DNA from: Ifrita kowaldi
Lineage: Eukaryota > Chordata > Aves > Passeriformes > Cinclosomatidae
Direction of reading: 5' to 3'
Assembly: GCA_013398055.1 (NCBI GenBank)
Contig: VZRS01001450.1
Span: 554,734-618,733, forward strand
Length of the DNA: 64,000 nt
Shown: positions 1 through 13,099 of the stretch, in pieces
How positions within the stretch are numbered: the stretch's first letter is position 1
How the letters are laid out: the number at the start of each line of letters is the position of its first letter
Notes under the pieces: model-generated
Seen by the model: only the letters and a program-made list of their open reading frames with translations
The model's database searches: none
Told to the model about the DNA's origin: nothing
Program-made: the position numbers and the translations under genes

Positions 1-3000
1 CAGATAGATTTTTTTGTAGGGTATGTTTCTTGCTAGGAAATATATAAAAGGTTATATGTTTGCACATTCTCTTTAAAAAATCATAAACTTCTGCATTTCC
101 TTCTAAACATTTGCTCTTGAGATTGCAACATTACATGCATTTTTTTAAAAAAAAGAATATTTTTCACCATCAAGGTAAAGGCCTGGAAACATTTAAAATG
201 CAAAAAAAAAGTATGTCTGAACCTCAGCCTATGGAAACAAAACAAAATGGAGCCCTTTGCAAGTAACACAATCCCTATCACCAAAGTTTTTCCAGTTTTA
301 AGGTAGAACAAAATATTTACTTCACTCTGATATTCCACACCAGCCCCTCCCCCTCCTCCCCTTCAGATCTGACTTAGGTAACAATATTCTTTTGGAGGTA
401 TAAAGATTCTCAGAAAGACTAAATTTTAATTATTTTTTTTTTTTTAGAACTTGCCCAGCCCAATGGTGTATCCAGCTGCTGGTCTGATGGGATGTGCTCG
501 CTATCTGTTTACAGGGACCTGCCTGCCTTTAAAACACTGGGCACGCATCTGGCAGAGCACAGCTTAAAGTTATTATCAGAGCATTTATTTCTTTGTCCTC
601 CTTCAGTGTGTACTGGGCTCAGACCAGATAATTATTGACACTCTTACAAAAGAGTTTAAAAATCCATCATAAAAATCATTCATATGGATAGTGTCAACAA
701 TTCAGCTATAATCTCTTTGCTGTTCATAATGTCCCGAAGTTCAAATGCCTGCTTTTCCTGTTATATATTGACATATGAGCATAAGTACAATATTTTAGAG
801 CCCTCATTCTCATATCCTTCTATTACTCTAATTAAATCTGTCTCACCAAAGATTAACACCTTCTTTCCTAGGACATCTGTCAATGGTGTATGCATTTTAT
901 ATAAAACAGAATTTTTTTTCATGCTTCTGAACCCATTCTGCTCTACATTATTTTTCTTTCTCCTTTTTTTTTTTTCCCCTTATAGCTCAGTATAGATCAG
1001 CAACATCAAAAATCATGTTGAAATGTATGAGGGAAAAGTGATACTGGACAGACTGCACATCAAAAGCAGTGTTGCTTAAGCTGAAGAGATGAAACCCAGA
1101 TATTTCTTCAATTCTAGATAATGAGAAATGGTGTTCCACTGCTAATCTTCCAAGTACTCCTTTAACAGTCATACGTAATTGAAAATAACAATAAAGTACT
1201 CTGAATGCATTCCCTGCACCATTTGCACCACACTCACTCGCGACAGTGAGGATAGCCAAAAAAATTAAACTGTATTACTGCTGATCTACAAATGACCTAA
1301 GTCTTAAGTCTGTGGAAAGAATGTGGCCACATCCTTTTGATCACCATGAGAAGTAACATGCTGGCTGTAGTTTCCTAGATGCTTTAAAACACAGTGTCTC
1401 TCTCTTTAATGTGGGTAAGACACCAAATGTTGGTATGTGCTTTGCTCAATGCACTCTCCGGTGTTTGTCATGTTGCTAGCTTATAATACACTTCGTAGCT
1501 GTCCACTAAGTTACAGATACATGATTACACATTGTGGTTAAATAAATATTCACTGCTGCTGCAATGAATTAAACAATGGAGCAAAGGAATAAAGGTCTGG
1601 AGAAAGAAACAAGCTCAGCTCCACTGCATTGTATTTTTCTTTTTCATCTCCACAGTTTTGTATGTCAGGAGGCATATATTTTGAATTTTTTTTTCCTCTG
1701 AATATTACATTTTTCCTCATAAGTTTTCTAGAATTTGTCTAAACCTTGATGTATTCTTGAGCCTCATCCCATGGAGGTCTAAAGTTCTGGTGGTGGCAGC
1801 AAGGATGCCACCGGTCCAGGAAGCTCTGCCCTTTTGCACCACGGTGAGCAAGACGTGCACAAATGCACAAAATGTGCACTGCTTGTCAGCCATCCATAGG
1901 GACATGGCAGTTTCACAAAATGGGAAGTAGCTGGAATGAGAACAGACAGTGCTGGTGCCCTTATTAAAGTCCACCAGGACAAATTTATTTCTTAATTCTC
2001 TTTCTTCAAAAGAGTGATTCTTACAATTTTTTCCTATCCCTCTTAAGTACAGTTCTGACTATTCCCACTCTTAATGCACATGCCACCCCCCACCCTCATT
2101 CTTTAGACATTTAATTCGGGCCTCTTAGTTTGCAGTCATGCTTTTTTCTTCTTTATTATATAGTCATCTTACCAAAAGCCAAAGCACAACCAGACAATCT
2201 ACATCCACCAAATATGCTGATTAACACCGTTATGTGAACAGAAATTAATCAGAAAAAACACAACAAAATAGTCACCTGGTATAACAGCAAAGATTCCATC
2301 TCATTTTTTTCATGTCTTTTGCTTCCCCTCACCCCACATCCATTTCCCCCCTGCTTTAAATCCTAAGCAAAACCAGAAGACGTTCCCAGCAGACTGCATT
2401 GCTAAGGTTCAGAAGAAAATTACATACTTCATGGTAAGGTATCTACACATTCTTTACAGAAATTCTCTCCTTTCATTTCCTTAGTTTCCTGAGGTTTATT
2501 AGTGAATGCAGAATTTAATTAAAAATAATAAATCCTGAAATGGTAATCAAAGGAAATGCTAAAAATGCTGATTAAATGCTAATTATTAAATAAGTAATAC
2601 TCCAAGCAGTCATATTTTTCAGGCACTCAATTAAGAAGGATTGACTGATTCCACCCTTGATGGCCTTAGACACAGCTGAAAAGGAAAAAGCAAAAGATAT
2701 TTAAGACCTGATTTTTAACAGTGTGGAGGACTTCAGCTTTCTCAACACCAGGATTTTATGTGTGTGGAACTGGCCATGACTGTGAAAAAGAAAAAAATAT
2801 AAAAAGGAGAGCAACCAGAGTAATGAATCAATAGTTTTCAATTAAATCAACCTAGGAAAGTGCAACGATGCCTTCAGCATAAACAAAAAACTCCAAAAAA
2901 AACAATACAATAAAAATGAAGGTTATGAAATCTGTATTGAATGATTGACTTAATAATGCTGAAAAGTGAATCCAAGCACTTCTGTTATTAAGCACTTCCC

Positions 3001-6000
3001 TTCCCAGGATTCTCATGCAGAATGTACTGAGTTTGTTCTTCTGTTGAAATATTACCACATAAGAAAGCAGTGCCAATTTTTTGGGAGTTTTTAGTTAATA
3101 GTAATTATCAGTAATCGCTAATAAAAAAACTTAGATATATTCAAATATCAAAATAGTTACTTTATCATACCAATCACATCCTTATGGCTTTCACCGCTAG
3201 AAAATTATTCTTTTTTTGCAAAATTGAAATCAAGATTTTAGTCCAAGTCCGTTCAAGTCTAGAAGTGACCACTGCTGACTTTGCTAGACTATTAAAAAGG
3301 TGCGTAAGCATAGGAAACATAGAAACAGACTATACACGTATATATGTCATGGAATAAGGTAATCATTCAAGTACTTTACTAAACAAGAATGAGTCTACAT
3401 TTTAATTTGCCTTGACAGGTCTTGCAGCTCGTAAAGCTTAATTTTTACTCATTTTCTCCAACATATTTACTAAAGAAATCTATAAACTGCTTTCAATATA
3501 CCGTATATTGATGAGAATGCTGTGCACCAGAAGACTTTTGCCTGTACAAAAGCAAAAATCACCTGCAGGACATAAAGCTGTGACAGGGACTCATGCAATC
3601 TGTGGGGTGCTACAATAACATCTTCATCCAACACGTGCATATAGTGCAACTTTACACTTCAAAACACTACCTCATTTCTTCCTGGCTGACAGAAGCTAGC
3701 AAGGTCTGTCTGTGCCTGGGGAAGTAGCTCCAGATGAGGAAGCTTTAGTCTGGAAGCCAGAAAAGCAAACTTAAACACTTCTCTATATAGGACAATGGGC
3801 CAGAGAAGGCAGAGTCCAGATGTCCTCACTTTGCTCACCTCATGGGAATATAAACGACACCAAACTACACAGTGTTTAACACAAGCCTTTGTGTTCATCA
3901 CCTTTCAGTAACTCATGGGATGAACAGTAGTACTCAAAACTCTTCCTTCAGAGCAGCGTGGGTTATTATTGCCCTGGGAGAAGAGCTGAAAATATTCTTA
4001 CAGCAGGGAGCTGCCTGTACAAGTGGAGATAGCCATGCTTTTCCAAGCCATCCCTGCACTTCTGGGATAACACATTTCTCTGCTTTTTGGAGCCAAGCAT
4101 GCTTTGAAAGTGCCTACTAGCTGTCAGTGCTCAAGAAAAGATTTTGTGGAGAAAGGACTGTATTATCAGCTTCTGCTTTGTGGTGTGAATACACCAGATC
4201 AATATTTAAACACCCTAGTTTGGTCTTCTGTTGCTTAGTTTTCAAGATAACCTTTGCAGTCAGAAAAGTCAACTTCAGCAATTTATTATAAAAAATAAGA
4301 CTGAAATGCAAAAAATCTGTGTCAGAAACTTTCCATCAATACATGTGTTCACGAGTGGACCCTGGCAGACCCTAAGTGAAAATAGAACAATTTCAATATT
4401 TGTTTAAATATATTTTACAAACATAATTCTACTTTATGAAGCTGATTCCCATTTTTGGAAGTTGATTCTCAAGAAGATGCTGGTATTCCAGACTCAGAGG
4501 AAAAACTAAGAACACCAGCAAAGACAGAGGATATGGAAGATAGCCAGAAAGCCGTGAAAAATTATTTTTAAAGTGATGCAGTAGAGACTAAGGAGGGAAA
4601 TCAGCATGAGGGGATGTATGAATTAAATAAAGATCAATGACAGAAATACCAAACAAAGACACGATTCCAGCAACCATTCCCCAGTGATTTTAGTGTGTGA
4701 GACCTCCTGCTTCATCCCAGTCACAGTGGGTGTTCAAACGGCCTCATTCCACAGCTCTCACTCAACCTCCTCTGATTAATGGCATTTTCTGCTTCCCACA
4801 GTTCCCTGCAATATCTCCCACAGATCTATGCTCCCCACTCCACTGCAAGTGCTGTGGTCCTCAGCAAGAATTTCTGCCCTTCACCTGCTGAAGAAGCTAG
4901 CTTGAGGAAAGCTCTGAAGAATGTCTGATTGCATTCCAGTTCTTCTCTACAAAAAATATATATCTACTCTTCAACATAGCTACCACTCTGGACAGACATC
5001 TTCACTTCTCCTTGGCTGACTTAGAGTACCTATTTCTTTTTTCAGATGCCTTCTTTAAAAACTTCCTTTCTGTTCATTTGGGATATTGCCATCTTCTCCA
5101 AAAACAAGACTGGGCCTCAGACCATTCACTTTCTCTGTCTGCACTCCCTGTTTGCTGAGTAGGTCAGCAGCACTTTTTGTAATCTTAAAGAGAACCACAG
5201 TTTTGTCCCTCTCTTCCACAGTTCCCTTCTTCCTCCTGAGACATTTCAAATAAAGCTGACAGGACAGCCCTTGTAAGCTCTGAATAGATTTTCCTTGTAT
5301 GACTTTATTGGGAAAGAGAATAGAACTGGAATTAAAACAAATTCAGCTTTAGCTCAAAGCTTACAGTTTAGATGGTCTCATAAAACAGCTTGTAAGGTAT
5401 CACAAACTTTTTGAAAATATGAGTCCTGAGAGTTCTCTCTTATGGGAAAGCAAAATTGAATATACCTAATTAACTACTCAACTTTAAAACCTTAACTTAA
5501 ATGTGAGAAAAATATTAGTTTTTGGTTTTTTGACAGCCAGCCGGATTGGAAGACTGGTTTACTATGGCAGACACTATGAAAAGCCCTTTAACAACCTCAG
5601 ATAAACCCAGACTTTCCCTCTAGCCATCGTAGCCTTGCTTTTGTTTATATATCTAAGCTGTGACTGCAGTAAGTAACTCAGTAAAGAGTTTCCATGGAGA
5701 CTGGAAAGTCATTTTAAACACCCATGACTTTCAGAATATAAATCTCTCTTAACAGATATTGTATGAGTTGCTAGAGGCAACATTTCCTAATCATTCTTAG
5801 TTACTTCTGTATATTTTGTAATCTACTCACTCAAATATGCATAGACAACAAAACTCTGAGGAGATTATAAAAACTGGATAAGCATTTCTATTTTAGCTGA
5901 ACTACCAATGTTGATTTTCCTTGATGTATGAAGAAAGTGTCTCTAAATCTGCTTAGAATTATGACTTTAACTTCTATGCAAAGAATTCAGCATTTGTAGT

Positions 6001-6263
6001 TTGAAAGCTCAGAAAATATGTAGATTAAAAAGGCTGTACTAAATAAGGAGAGAGGCTAAAATGGCTAATTTCAATTAGTGAGTATAAAAATATAATACAG
6101 AAGTGATCCTTGTTATTTCTCTCAACTTTACCACAGCTTACATAAACAATTTTCATCTATGTATTCCTTTTTCTTTTTCTTTTTCTTTTTTTTAATTGCA
6201 GGTGCAGGTTTTTTGTCATGGAGTCTTAATGGTGTGTTTGCTGATCTCTCCAAGCAAGCAAAA
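1..6263. other. No recognised gene; AT-rich intronic DNA
   Basis: Short T and A homopolymers and scattered ORFs of 60-100 codons, with no domain, splice pair or repeat family that I recognise. A small inverted repeat, CAATATA-ccg-TATATTG, lies at 3494-3510. Nothing else is supported. Confidence 0.6.
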
Positions 6264-6503
6264 CCAAAAGGACTGATACTAAATATTACATCAAAGGAAG
6301 GTTTGCACTGCGTCCATTCTGGCTGGTTCATGTTTTGTTCTCTCCCTTTCTCCCAGAGGCTGTAACACTCAGCTCTGTTATACTGAAAGGACTAATGCTA
6401 AATATTACATCAAAGGAGGGTTTGCATTCCCGTCCATTCTGCCCAGCTCATATTTTGTTCTCTCCCTTTCTCCCAGAGGCTGTAACAGCCAGTGCTGTTA
6501 CTT
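6264..6503. repeat. Imperfect tandem duplication, unit about 120 bases
   Basis: Two head-to-tail copies, about 6264-6383 and 6384-6503. Both contain CTAAATATTACATCAAAGGA and both contain TCTCTCCCTTTCTCCCAGAG. The offset is 119 bases at the left of the unit and 120 at the right, so one single-base indel separates the copies. Point differences are scattered throughout, so the duplication is old and not an assembly echo. A pyrimidine-rich run and an AATTGCAG|GTGCAG acceptor-like site lie just upstream on the plus strand (6166-6202). Confidence 0.9.
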
Positions 6504-9500
6504 CCTTGCTTGTAGCAAGTGAGCTGTAACACACAGGCTCCTCTCACTGACCAGCAAAAGAAACTGCTGGAGTCTTGTTCTTACTTCAGAATTGTTTTGA
6601 AACAGAATTTACTTCTTGTTTTTTCTCTGTTTTTACTTTCTTTAGTACACTTTGCCCGTGCTACTGTATGCACATATCTAAGTAAGAATTTTTTGCGTTC
6701 AATTAATATGGATTTGCTACAGAGTTTTTCCTTCCAGGAACAATAGGAGAAAACAAGCACCTCATGAGACAGGTGCTAGTTTTCTTGCTTAGTGTACATC
6801 TACAAGGGCCATTTTAAAAAACAAGAGTAGGGATGTCATGCAGATATAGAAAAACTGAAGATGTCATGCAGACTTGTCTCCAAAGTGGGCCTGAAATAAA
6901 TTTTGCCAGTATTATGTTTTTTCAAGGGAGCCATACCCTATGAATTGCCTTTTAATTGATATAACACTTTCTTTTCACTTGCTGTGAACAAAGCTCTGTA
7001 AATAGAGCTGTATCATATGAGTGGGAGAAGGCAATTGAAGATAAAACACATTGATTTATTCTTCCCCTTGGAGTTCTTCATGATGTGAACTTATGGCAGA
7101 GCATGTTTGCTACAAGCAGAGGGAAGTGAAGATCTTAGGAAAGCCTTCCCTGCTGTGAACATTGGACAGCTACAACTTTTCTCATGTTTTCATGTGGGAA
7201 TCAACTTTTAGTTTGATTTTTTAAAATCCCAGTGGTATCAAGAAAGAAGAAAGGAAAAAGTCACTACCGTCCTTAGTAGAGTTAAAACTAACCTGTTATG
7301 CAGCAGCATCTACTTTCCCAGAGCTGTGTTGTTTCCCAGAGCCGTGCACAGACCAAGGCCACCTACTTCCCTGTGCCCATGTTAAATAAAACCACAGCTC
7401 TCTATCTCCTGCTGAAGCAAAGACGCAGAGATTAAATACCTGACACACGTAGCCACTGAGCTATCACTGCCTGACCCCTTGGGATGGTCCTTCCTAAATT
7501 GCTGACGCAATGTATGCTGAGTCTAATCTCAGGGACAACTGCATAACTCCACACGAATAATTTGTACACAGAATTAAACACTGTGCAGTGGTATCCAAGT
7601 ATGGGTGAGGCAATGTAATTTACGTACTGGAAACACTGTTATCCCAGACTCTCCGAGGGACATCTCAGCTTGCTTGCATGTTTCTGAGCTGCTGCATTAT
7701 TTGCCAAAGACAACTGCAACATATTCAGCCACTGAGGTGGTCCTCAGTTGCTCGGTGGCCAGCACAGAGAAGGATTAAAGCAGAAAGACAGGCCCTCCTC
7801 TGGGCCTTCTGGGGAGTTTTATCACCAGTTTGTGACCTTCGAAGTGCGGTTTTTATTGCCAGTTCTGCAAGTGTTTCCCACAGTGAGAAATTCAGTGCTG
7901 TTAAGTATGTTTTCTGCTAAAGCACATTTAATAAACATCCAAAATCTTGGTCCAAATAGCAGGCAGGTGTTTCTGTCCTACTTACGGAAACTGTAATGCC
8001 TCTTGTATTGTGGGAAACATGAGCAAGCATGAGGTAGAAGTAGAAACTCTAATTTGGATTAAAAAGATCTTTTCACTTCTTTGTCTGTATTTTATAATGA
8101 CTTTATATTCATAAATCTACCAAATCAGAAATGCTTCTTTGTCTTCAGCATGCTGTCACCTGACACTAAGAGGACACACAGGTTCTTTTAGGGATCCTTG
8201 GCAGAATGATCATGGTACTAAATTGGAGTTACAATTAAAGCTTTATTTTCTTAACAGAATTCTATGATTAGTATAGCAAAGTACAAGAAACAAGATTGGG
8301 AAAAAAATTTACTTAGAAAAAAGGTTGAAAACCTTCATTATTAAGCATTCACTACAAATGCCTTAGTTTAATGGTCAAGGCCTTGCAATGTTCTGATGAA
8401 AGACACCCTAAAGCTTGCTTTACTCGCAGGTCAGACCTAACTTGCATTTGGGTATGCTTTGAAAATAACCACTACCAGCGGGTCATATTGCTGTGTCGCT
8501 TCGCAGTTTATGTTTCAATATAAGAACATTAATGGCACTTTTTGATCAGAGGGATGAATTTCAATAGAACTTGTGGTACTCGCCCACGTACAGCCTGCAT
8601 CTCACACAGATACTATACTGGCACAGCTGCCAAGGCTTGACACTCGAAACAGGGCATCTTGAAATCATGTGCAGAGGAAAGGAGGGGACAGGGGAGCAGA
8701 AGTGAGAAAGTTCATGAGGGAGGGGGAGTCAGTTGAACTTCATACTGCCCACAAAGCTGTACACTGCTTTCCTACTAACTCATACAGTCTAGTTTTTTTT
8801 GATATTTTGAACAAAAATCATCCAGGTTGCATGAACAAAACTGCAGTTTTAATGCTACTCAGGTATCCCAAGGTATCTGCTAAATTGAAACCCCAAAGTA
8901 ACAGCTCCATCAGCAAATCTCAAGCTTTGACTCTGGTACAGGGATCATGATATTCCTCTGAAATTAAGAGTAACAGATTCAGAATATTAGAGCCCTGAGA
9001 AACGTAAATAATCTGCAGGTTCAGCTGAGAGTGGAAACTGTTCAGGGACATCACCAAGTCACTGATTGGACTCATGTTGTTGGCTGGTAGCAGGGTGTGC
9101 ATTTGCGAATGCTGAGTGACAGTGTAGCTCTGTAAACACGGTTACAGGGAGATAAGAAGAGTGTATTAGTTGCTGCTCAGCCAATAAAAAACTATTATTG
9201 CCACAAGATTGTATGACTTCTATTACTAACAAAAATAAACATTGTGAGTAGATTACAAATACTAGGGTTTGTTTTTTCACTATCGACCGTGTGTAACTAT
9301 AAAATGGACAGACTTGCTAAATATTAGACTCAGTCTTTCATATACCTTCTTTAGCATACTGTTATATTTTACCGTCCCTAAGTTTGTTTATCTTTTTGAT
9401 TAACTCCAGCAGCTCACCACTAGCCTGTCAGAGGTATTTTCCACTTTAACCTTTTGAAAAATAAAAGCATTATTATAGGAAAAAACCAGACAAAACTGAA

Positions 9501-9946
9501 AATCTCATTAAGAGTACCTTAGCATAATCTAATTAATGGATAGATGTTCAGCACAGCAGCATTTAGACGCTTATCTGATCATCTGGTTTGCTTCTATCTA
9601 CCTCAGTGTAACCCTCAGTGACCATATCTGGAGAAGAGCAGAATTTGGTACAGATTGGAAGACACCTCCTTTATTTAACACCAGTTCTCTGAATAGCTGA
9701 GTATTTACCCTGCCTCATCAGCTGCACAATGAATCTCCACTGCGAAATTTCAAGTCCAGCAAATCAAGTTTATGGGGATAGTTAAGCCAGGGCTCTCCTC
9801 TTGCCTGATGTAGGTAGGAGTGAGGCATAATTTGCTAGTTTGTTTTCCCAAATAAAAAATTCTGGTCATTTCATATCAGACGGACTGCCACATTTTTATA
9901 ACTGAGGAAGAAGGTCTTAGGAAAGGAGGGATGCAGCCTTACTTAC
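6504..9946. other. No recognised gene; intronic DNA
   Basis: Unique-looking sequence with only short ORFs. Two overlapping minus-strand ORFs near 8920-9280 have acceptor-like sequence upstream, but no in-phase continuation could be matched to the candidate exon at 9947-10040. No repeat family was recognised. Confidence 0.5.
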
Positions 9947-10040
9947 CACAGACCAGGAATAACAAGAAGAGATTGATTGCCAGAACTGCAGCCCTTTTCT
10001 GCAGGGGTGGCAGCTGTAGAGAAGGTGCAGCCACACTCAT
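9947..10040 (-). CDS. Possible first coding exon with signal-peptide-like sequence (unidentified)
   Basis: On the minus strand an ATG with A at -3, and an in-frame stop ten codons upstream, opens 31 codons beginning MSVAAPSLQL. A Lys-Arg pair follows, then a strongly hydrophobic stretch, AAVLAINLFLLFLVC. The frame then meets GTAAGTAAGG, a consensus donor, one base into the next codon (phase 1). A phase-1 boundary just after a leader peptide is typical of first exons of secreted or cell-surface vertebrate proteins. A TATATAT-like stretch lies about 130 bases upstream, and several CAGCTG E-boxes surround it. I do not recognise the protein and found no convincing partner exon. It could be a chance ORF, a relic, or a small gene nested in the Rab3 intron. 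Without splicing the ORF would stop after 33 codons. Confidence 0.25.
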
Positions 10041-11097
10041 GATGTAGTTGCAAGTCTGCAGCTGGTGCTAACAAGGAGGCTGCAATGTGGTGGTAATAGC
10101 TCATGTCTAGTTATGGCCAACAGCTGTCCTAATCAACTAGCCTGTCAGCTGATCTATACAGATATAGATATATAAAAGGTTATTTTAGACAATTAGGTCC
10201 AGTGGAAGTTGAAAGTGACTTAATCCTGAATCATGTTACTGAGACTAGCTCCACTGAGGAGCTGCAGTTACCAGTTGGTGACTGAGTAGGACCTGGGTGC
10301 ATGATTCCTGTCAGTGACTTAGTGACTGTACTGCCCGAGCTCAGATGAGAGGGAAAAGAAAGACACAGAGCACCCTGAGGGAACTTTATTAGTATTTATT
10401 CCTTTTTCTTATTAGACTTCCCACTGGCAGCATTAGTAGGGTTTGATGCAGCTGAGGACAGCTGAATGGACACCCTGATACTGGAATCTAAGAAAATGTC
10501 ACATCTACAGTGAAGGAGGTTCAAGGGAGTGGTGCAAAAACTGCAGAAGCCCTTAATCCCCCAACAAAATGAATGAAAGGAGCAAGTGTGAGTAAGAGAT
10601 AATAGGACCAAGAACCACATGTAAAAAATTTCGGTCCCACAAACATGTTTCTTTATATGGTTTAAAGACATAAAGATAGGCAAGAATGAAAACTTAACAT
10701 CTGTCTTTCCTGATTAACTGTTACAATTATTTAATTATTTTTTGGACAGTAAACCTACCAAAAAACATTTTCTCAGGAGGTTTGTACTTTTAAGTCAAAG
10801 GTTTACTATTTTCTAGACACAAACTGCTTTGATAAGGATTTGCTGAAATTCCTATTTGTAATGTGCATATTTAACTTTAGGGTTTAGTAGGAAGAAAAAT
10901 ATAAGTATCTTCAATAAAGCAGTGTAGTTCAGGCTAGTGTGGTGCTTAATCCTAACACTGAATGTTATCAAGAAAAGCCTTTAGAAAAACAGGTATATGT
11001 TTGTCTTTTTTCATGAAGAGTTGTCCTAAAGCCATGCATTGGCCATGTCAGTGATAAGAGAGGGTAACACTTTATGGCATGTACAAAACTTTGAGTC

Positions 11098-11713
11098 AGC
11101 AGTGCCCTGGCAGCCAGGGGGACCGACTGTGTCCTGGGGGGCATCAGGCACAGCATCGGCAGCCGGGCAAGGGAGGGGACTGTCCTGCTCTGCTCTGCAC
11201 TGGGGTGGCCTCACCTCGAGTGCTGGGAGCCACAGTATAAGAAAGATATCAAGCTATTAGAAAACATCCAGAGGACAGACAAGAGGATGGTGGAAGTCTG
11301 GAAGTGAAGCCACATGAGGAGCAGCTAAGGTCACTTGGTCTGTTCAGCCTGGAGAAGACTGAGGAGAGACCTCATAGTGGTCTTCAACACCCTCATGAGG
11401 GGAAGTGGAGGGGCAGACAGTGATCTCTTCACTGCTGTCACCAGTGACAAGACCCAAGAAAAAATCATGAAACCTAGTCAGGGGAAGTTTAGTTTATCAG
11501 GAAAAGGTTCTTCACCCAGAGGGTGGTTGGGCAATGGGACAGACTCCGAGTGGAAGTGGTCACAGCGCCAAGCCTGACAGAATTTAAGAAGTGTTTGGAC
11601 AATGTTGTCAGGCACAGGGTGTTACTCTTGGGGTGTCCTTCACAGGGCCAGGAGTTGGACTAGATGATCCCAATGGGTCTCTTCCAACTCAACATATTCT
11701 ATGATTCTGTGAC
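11098..11713 (+). mobile_element. CR1 LINE, 5'-truncated, 3' end intact
   Basis: Matches the 3' part of avian CR1. It has a degraded ORF2 end (TCACCTCGAGTGCTG, then GTTCAGCCTGGAGAAGACTG), followed by the 3' UTR with GTTGGACTAGATGATCC, CTTCCAACTC and the terminal ATTCTATGATTCTGTGAC. It is 5' truncated, as usual for CR1, and has no poly-A tail. Substitutions and indels show it is no longer coding. It lies antisense to the Rab3 exon. Confidence 0.93.
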
Positions 11714-12758
11714 TTTATGAAATACTTTGGGTGACACTGAATATTTTTTGTTGGTCTATCAGGTGTGATCTTCTGAAAATTACAAAACTGTAAAAAACCA
11801 AAACGATCTATTTGCAACACGTTCTCTCCTTTCCATACTAAATACATGCTTCTTTTCTTTTTCAGGAGAACTCAGTTGCAGTATATACTATTCCTCAAAT
11901 ATCCAGGGCTATGCCCTGCCCTTCAGTTTGAAATGTGGGGATACTTTTTTTGGATATGTTGGGAGAAACATTGTGGAAGACATTAAAGTGGGTCTTAAAA
12001 CTGGAAAGCATGCAGGCATTTTGAGCTAGCACCACTTTAGCATTTGTGAGACAAAGTTTGATGACAGACTTTTAAGCGAAAAGACGTCATGTCAGAGAAC
12101 AGTTTCATGTGTGCAATTTCCTACAACAGGAATTCTGTAGCAAACTATGGGTGAAAAATGGCTAAGCAAACTGGCCTGGAATACAGAGTTTTAAAATATA
12201 TTTGTTCCACCAAGAATAACTTTTTCACAAATGTTTCCATAATATTTTTAAATTAGGGAATTTCTTTTTTAGAAAAAATACCTATTTTGCCACTGGTCTC
12301 TGTCCTTCTTATAGTAATAAAGAGTGAAGATAAAAAGTGAAAAGAATTTTAGAGCTATTTTGTGCATAACAAACGTACATTTCCGATAGTAAGCATTAAA
12401 AGAGAAAATGGTAAATGTCATGTAATTGCAAATCCTATCAATAATTCAAATCACAAAATGCATTTTTTTCCTTATATTTAAGTCCATCAATAACACCATT
12501 TCTCTTTCCCCTTATCCATGCTGCAGATGAAAGACTTAGAAAGAGATGAAAGGATAATATCATACTGTGGTAAATTTCACTCGTTTTTCACAGAATATAA
12601 TTTGTGGATCTTTTGTTTTAAGTAGGAGAATGACTATCCACCAGCATGTAACTCCTCACTCCTCAGTGGCTGAAAACTACAAATATGTCAAAAGCAACGC
12701 AAGGGAACTGGCTTAATTATGTGTTGATATCAAGCACGAGTTATTTTATATACATATA

Positions 12759-12762
<4 letters not shown>

Positions 12763-12796
<34 letters not shown>
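12763..12796. repeat. (TG)n microsatellite
   Basis: About 17 uninterrupted TG units, flanked by TA-rich sequence on both sides. Directly followed, after about 50 bases, by the CpG-rich patch. Confidence 0.97.
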
Positions 12797-12798
<2 letters not shown>

Positions 12799-12844
12799 AT
12801 ATAATACAGTATAAGTTATAGATGCATTTAGCACCAGCCTGGTC

Positions 12845-13080
12845 CATTGGAGCATTTTTCCAGCTGTCTCTCAGCTGTGTGTCTGTGCTGAGGCTGCTGC
12901 CAGCCCCACGGCAGACACTCAGCTTGTGCGTAGGTCACCAGCGGGCACAGTGCTGCTGTGTCCGGGCAGCGTCCCTGGGGACAGGGCTCCCGAGGACGCA
13001 CATGGGCGCTGACACACACGGCACGTGCCTGCCCTCCGTGCCGCAGGACCCCATCAGCTTCTCTGCATGGCAGGTCATGT
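12845..13080. other. Isolated GC- and CpG-rich patch
   Basis: About 235 bases that are clearly more GC-rich than the surrounding AT-rich intron. Roughly a dozen CpG sites are concentrated between 12910 and 13045, for example CGGGCAGCG, CCCGAGGACGC, CACGGCACGTG and TGCCGC. Reading frames of 63 to 111 codons are open on both strands, as expected in GC-rich DNA, and none resembles a known protein. It could be a small intronic CpG island or promoter, a GC-rich repeat relic, or an unrecognised exon. No repeat family was recognised. Confidence 0.6.
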
Positions 13081-13099
13081 GCCTTGGCAAAGAGAGATG

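Noticed and set aside
8920..9280. Two overlapping minus-strand ORFs with a helix-rich look and a TTTACAG acceptor, considered as a second exon for the 9947-10040 candidate
   Set aside because: With the required phase the frames reach stops after about 18 to 23 codons, and no good donor follows.
10165..10180. TATATAAAAGG on the plus strand, resembling a TATA box
   Set aside because: No plus-strand exon or ORF follows it, and TA-rich motifs are frequent here.
10385..10508. Minus-strand ORF end with TAA and two AATAAA motifs, resembling a terminal exon
   Set aside because: AATAAA is common by chance in this AT-rich DNA, the upstream acceptor (TTTTCTTAG) is weak, and the peptide matches nothing I recognise.
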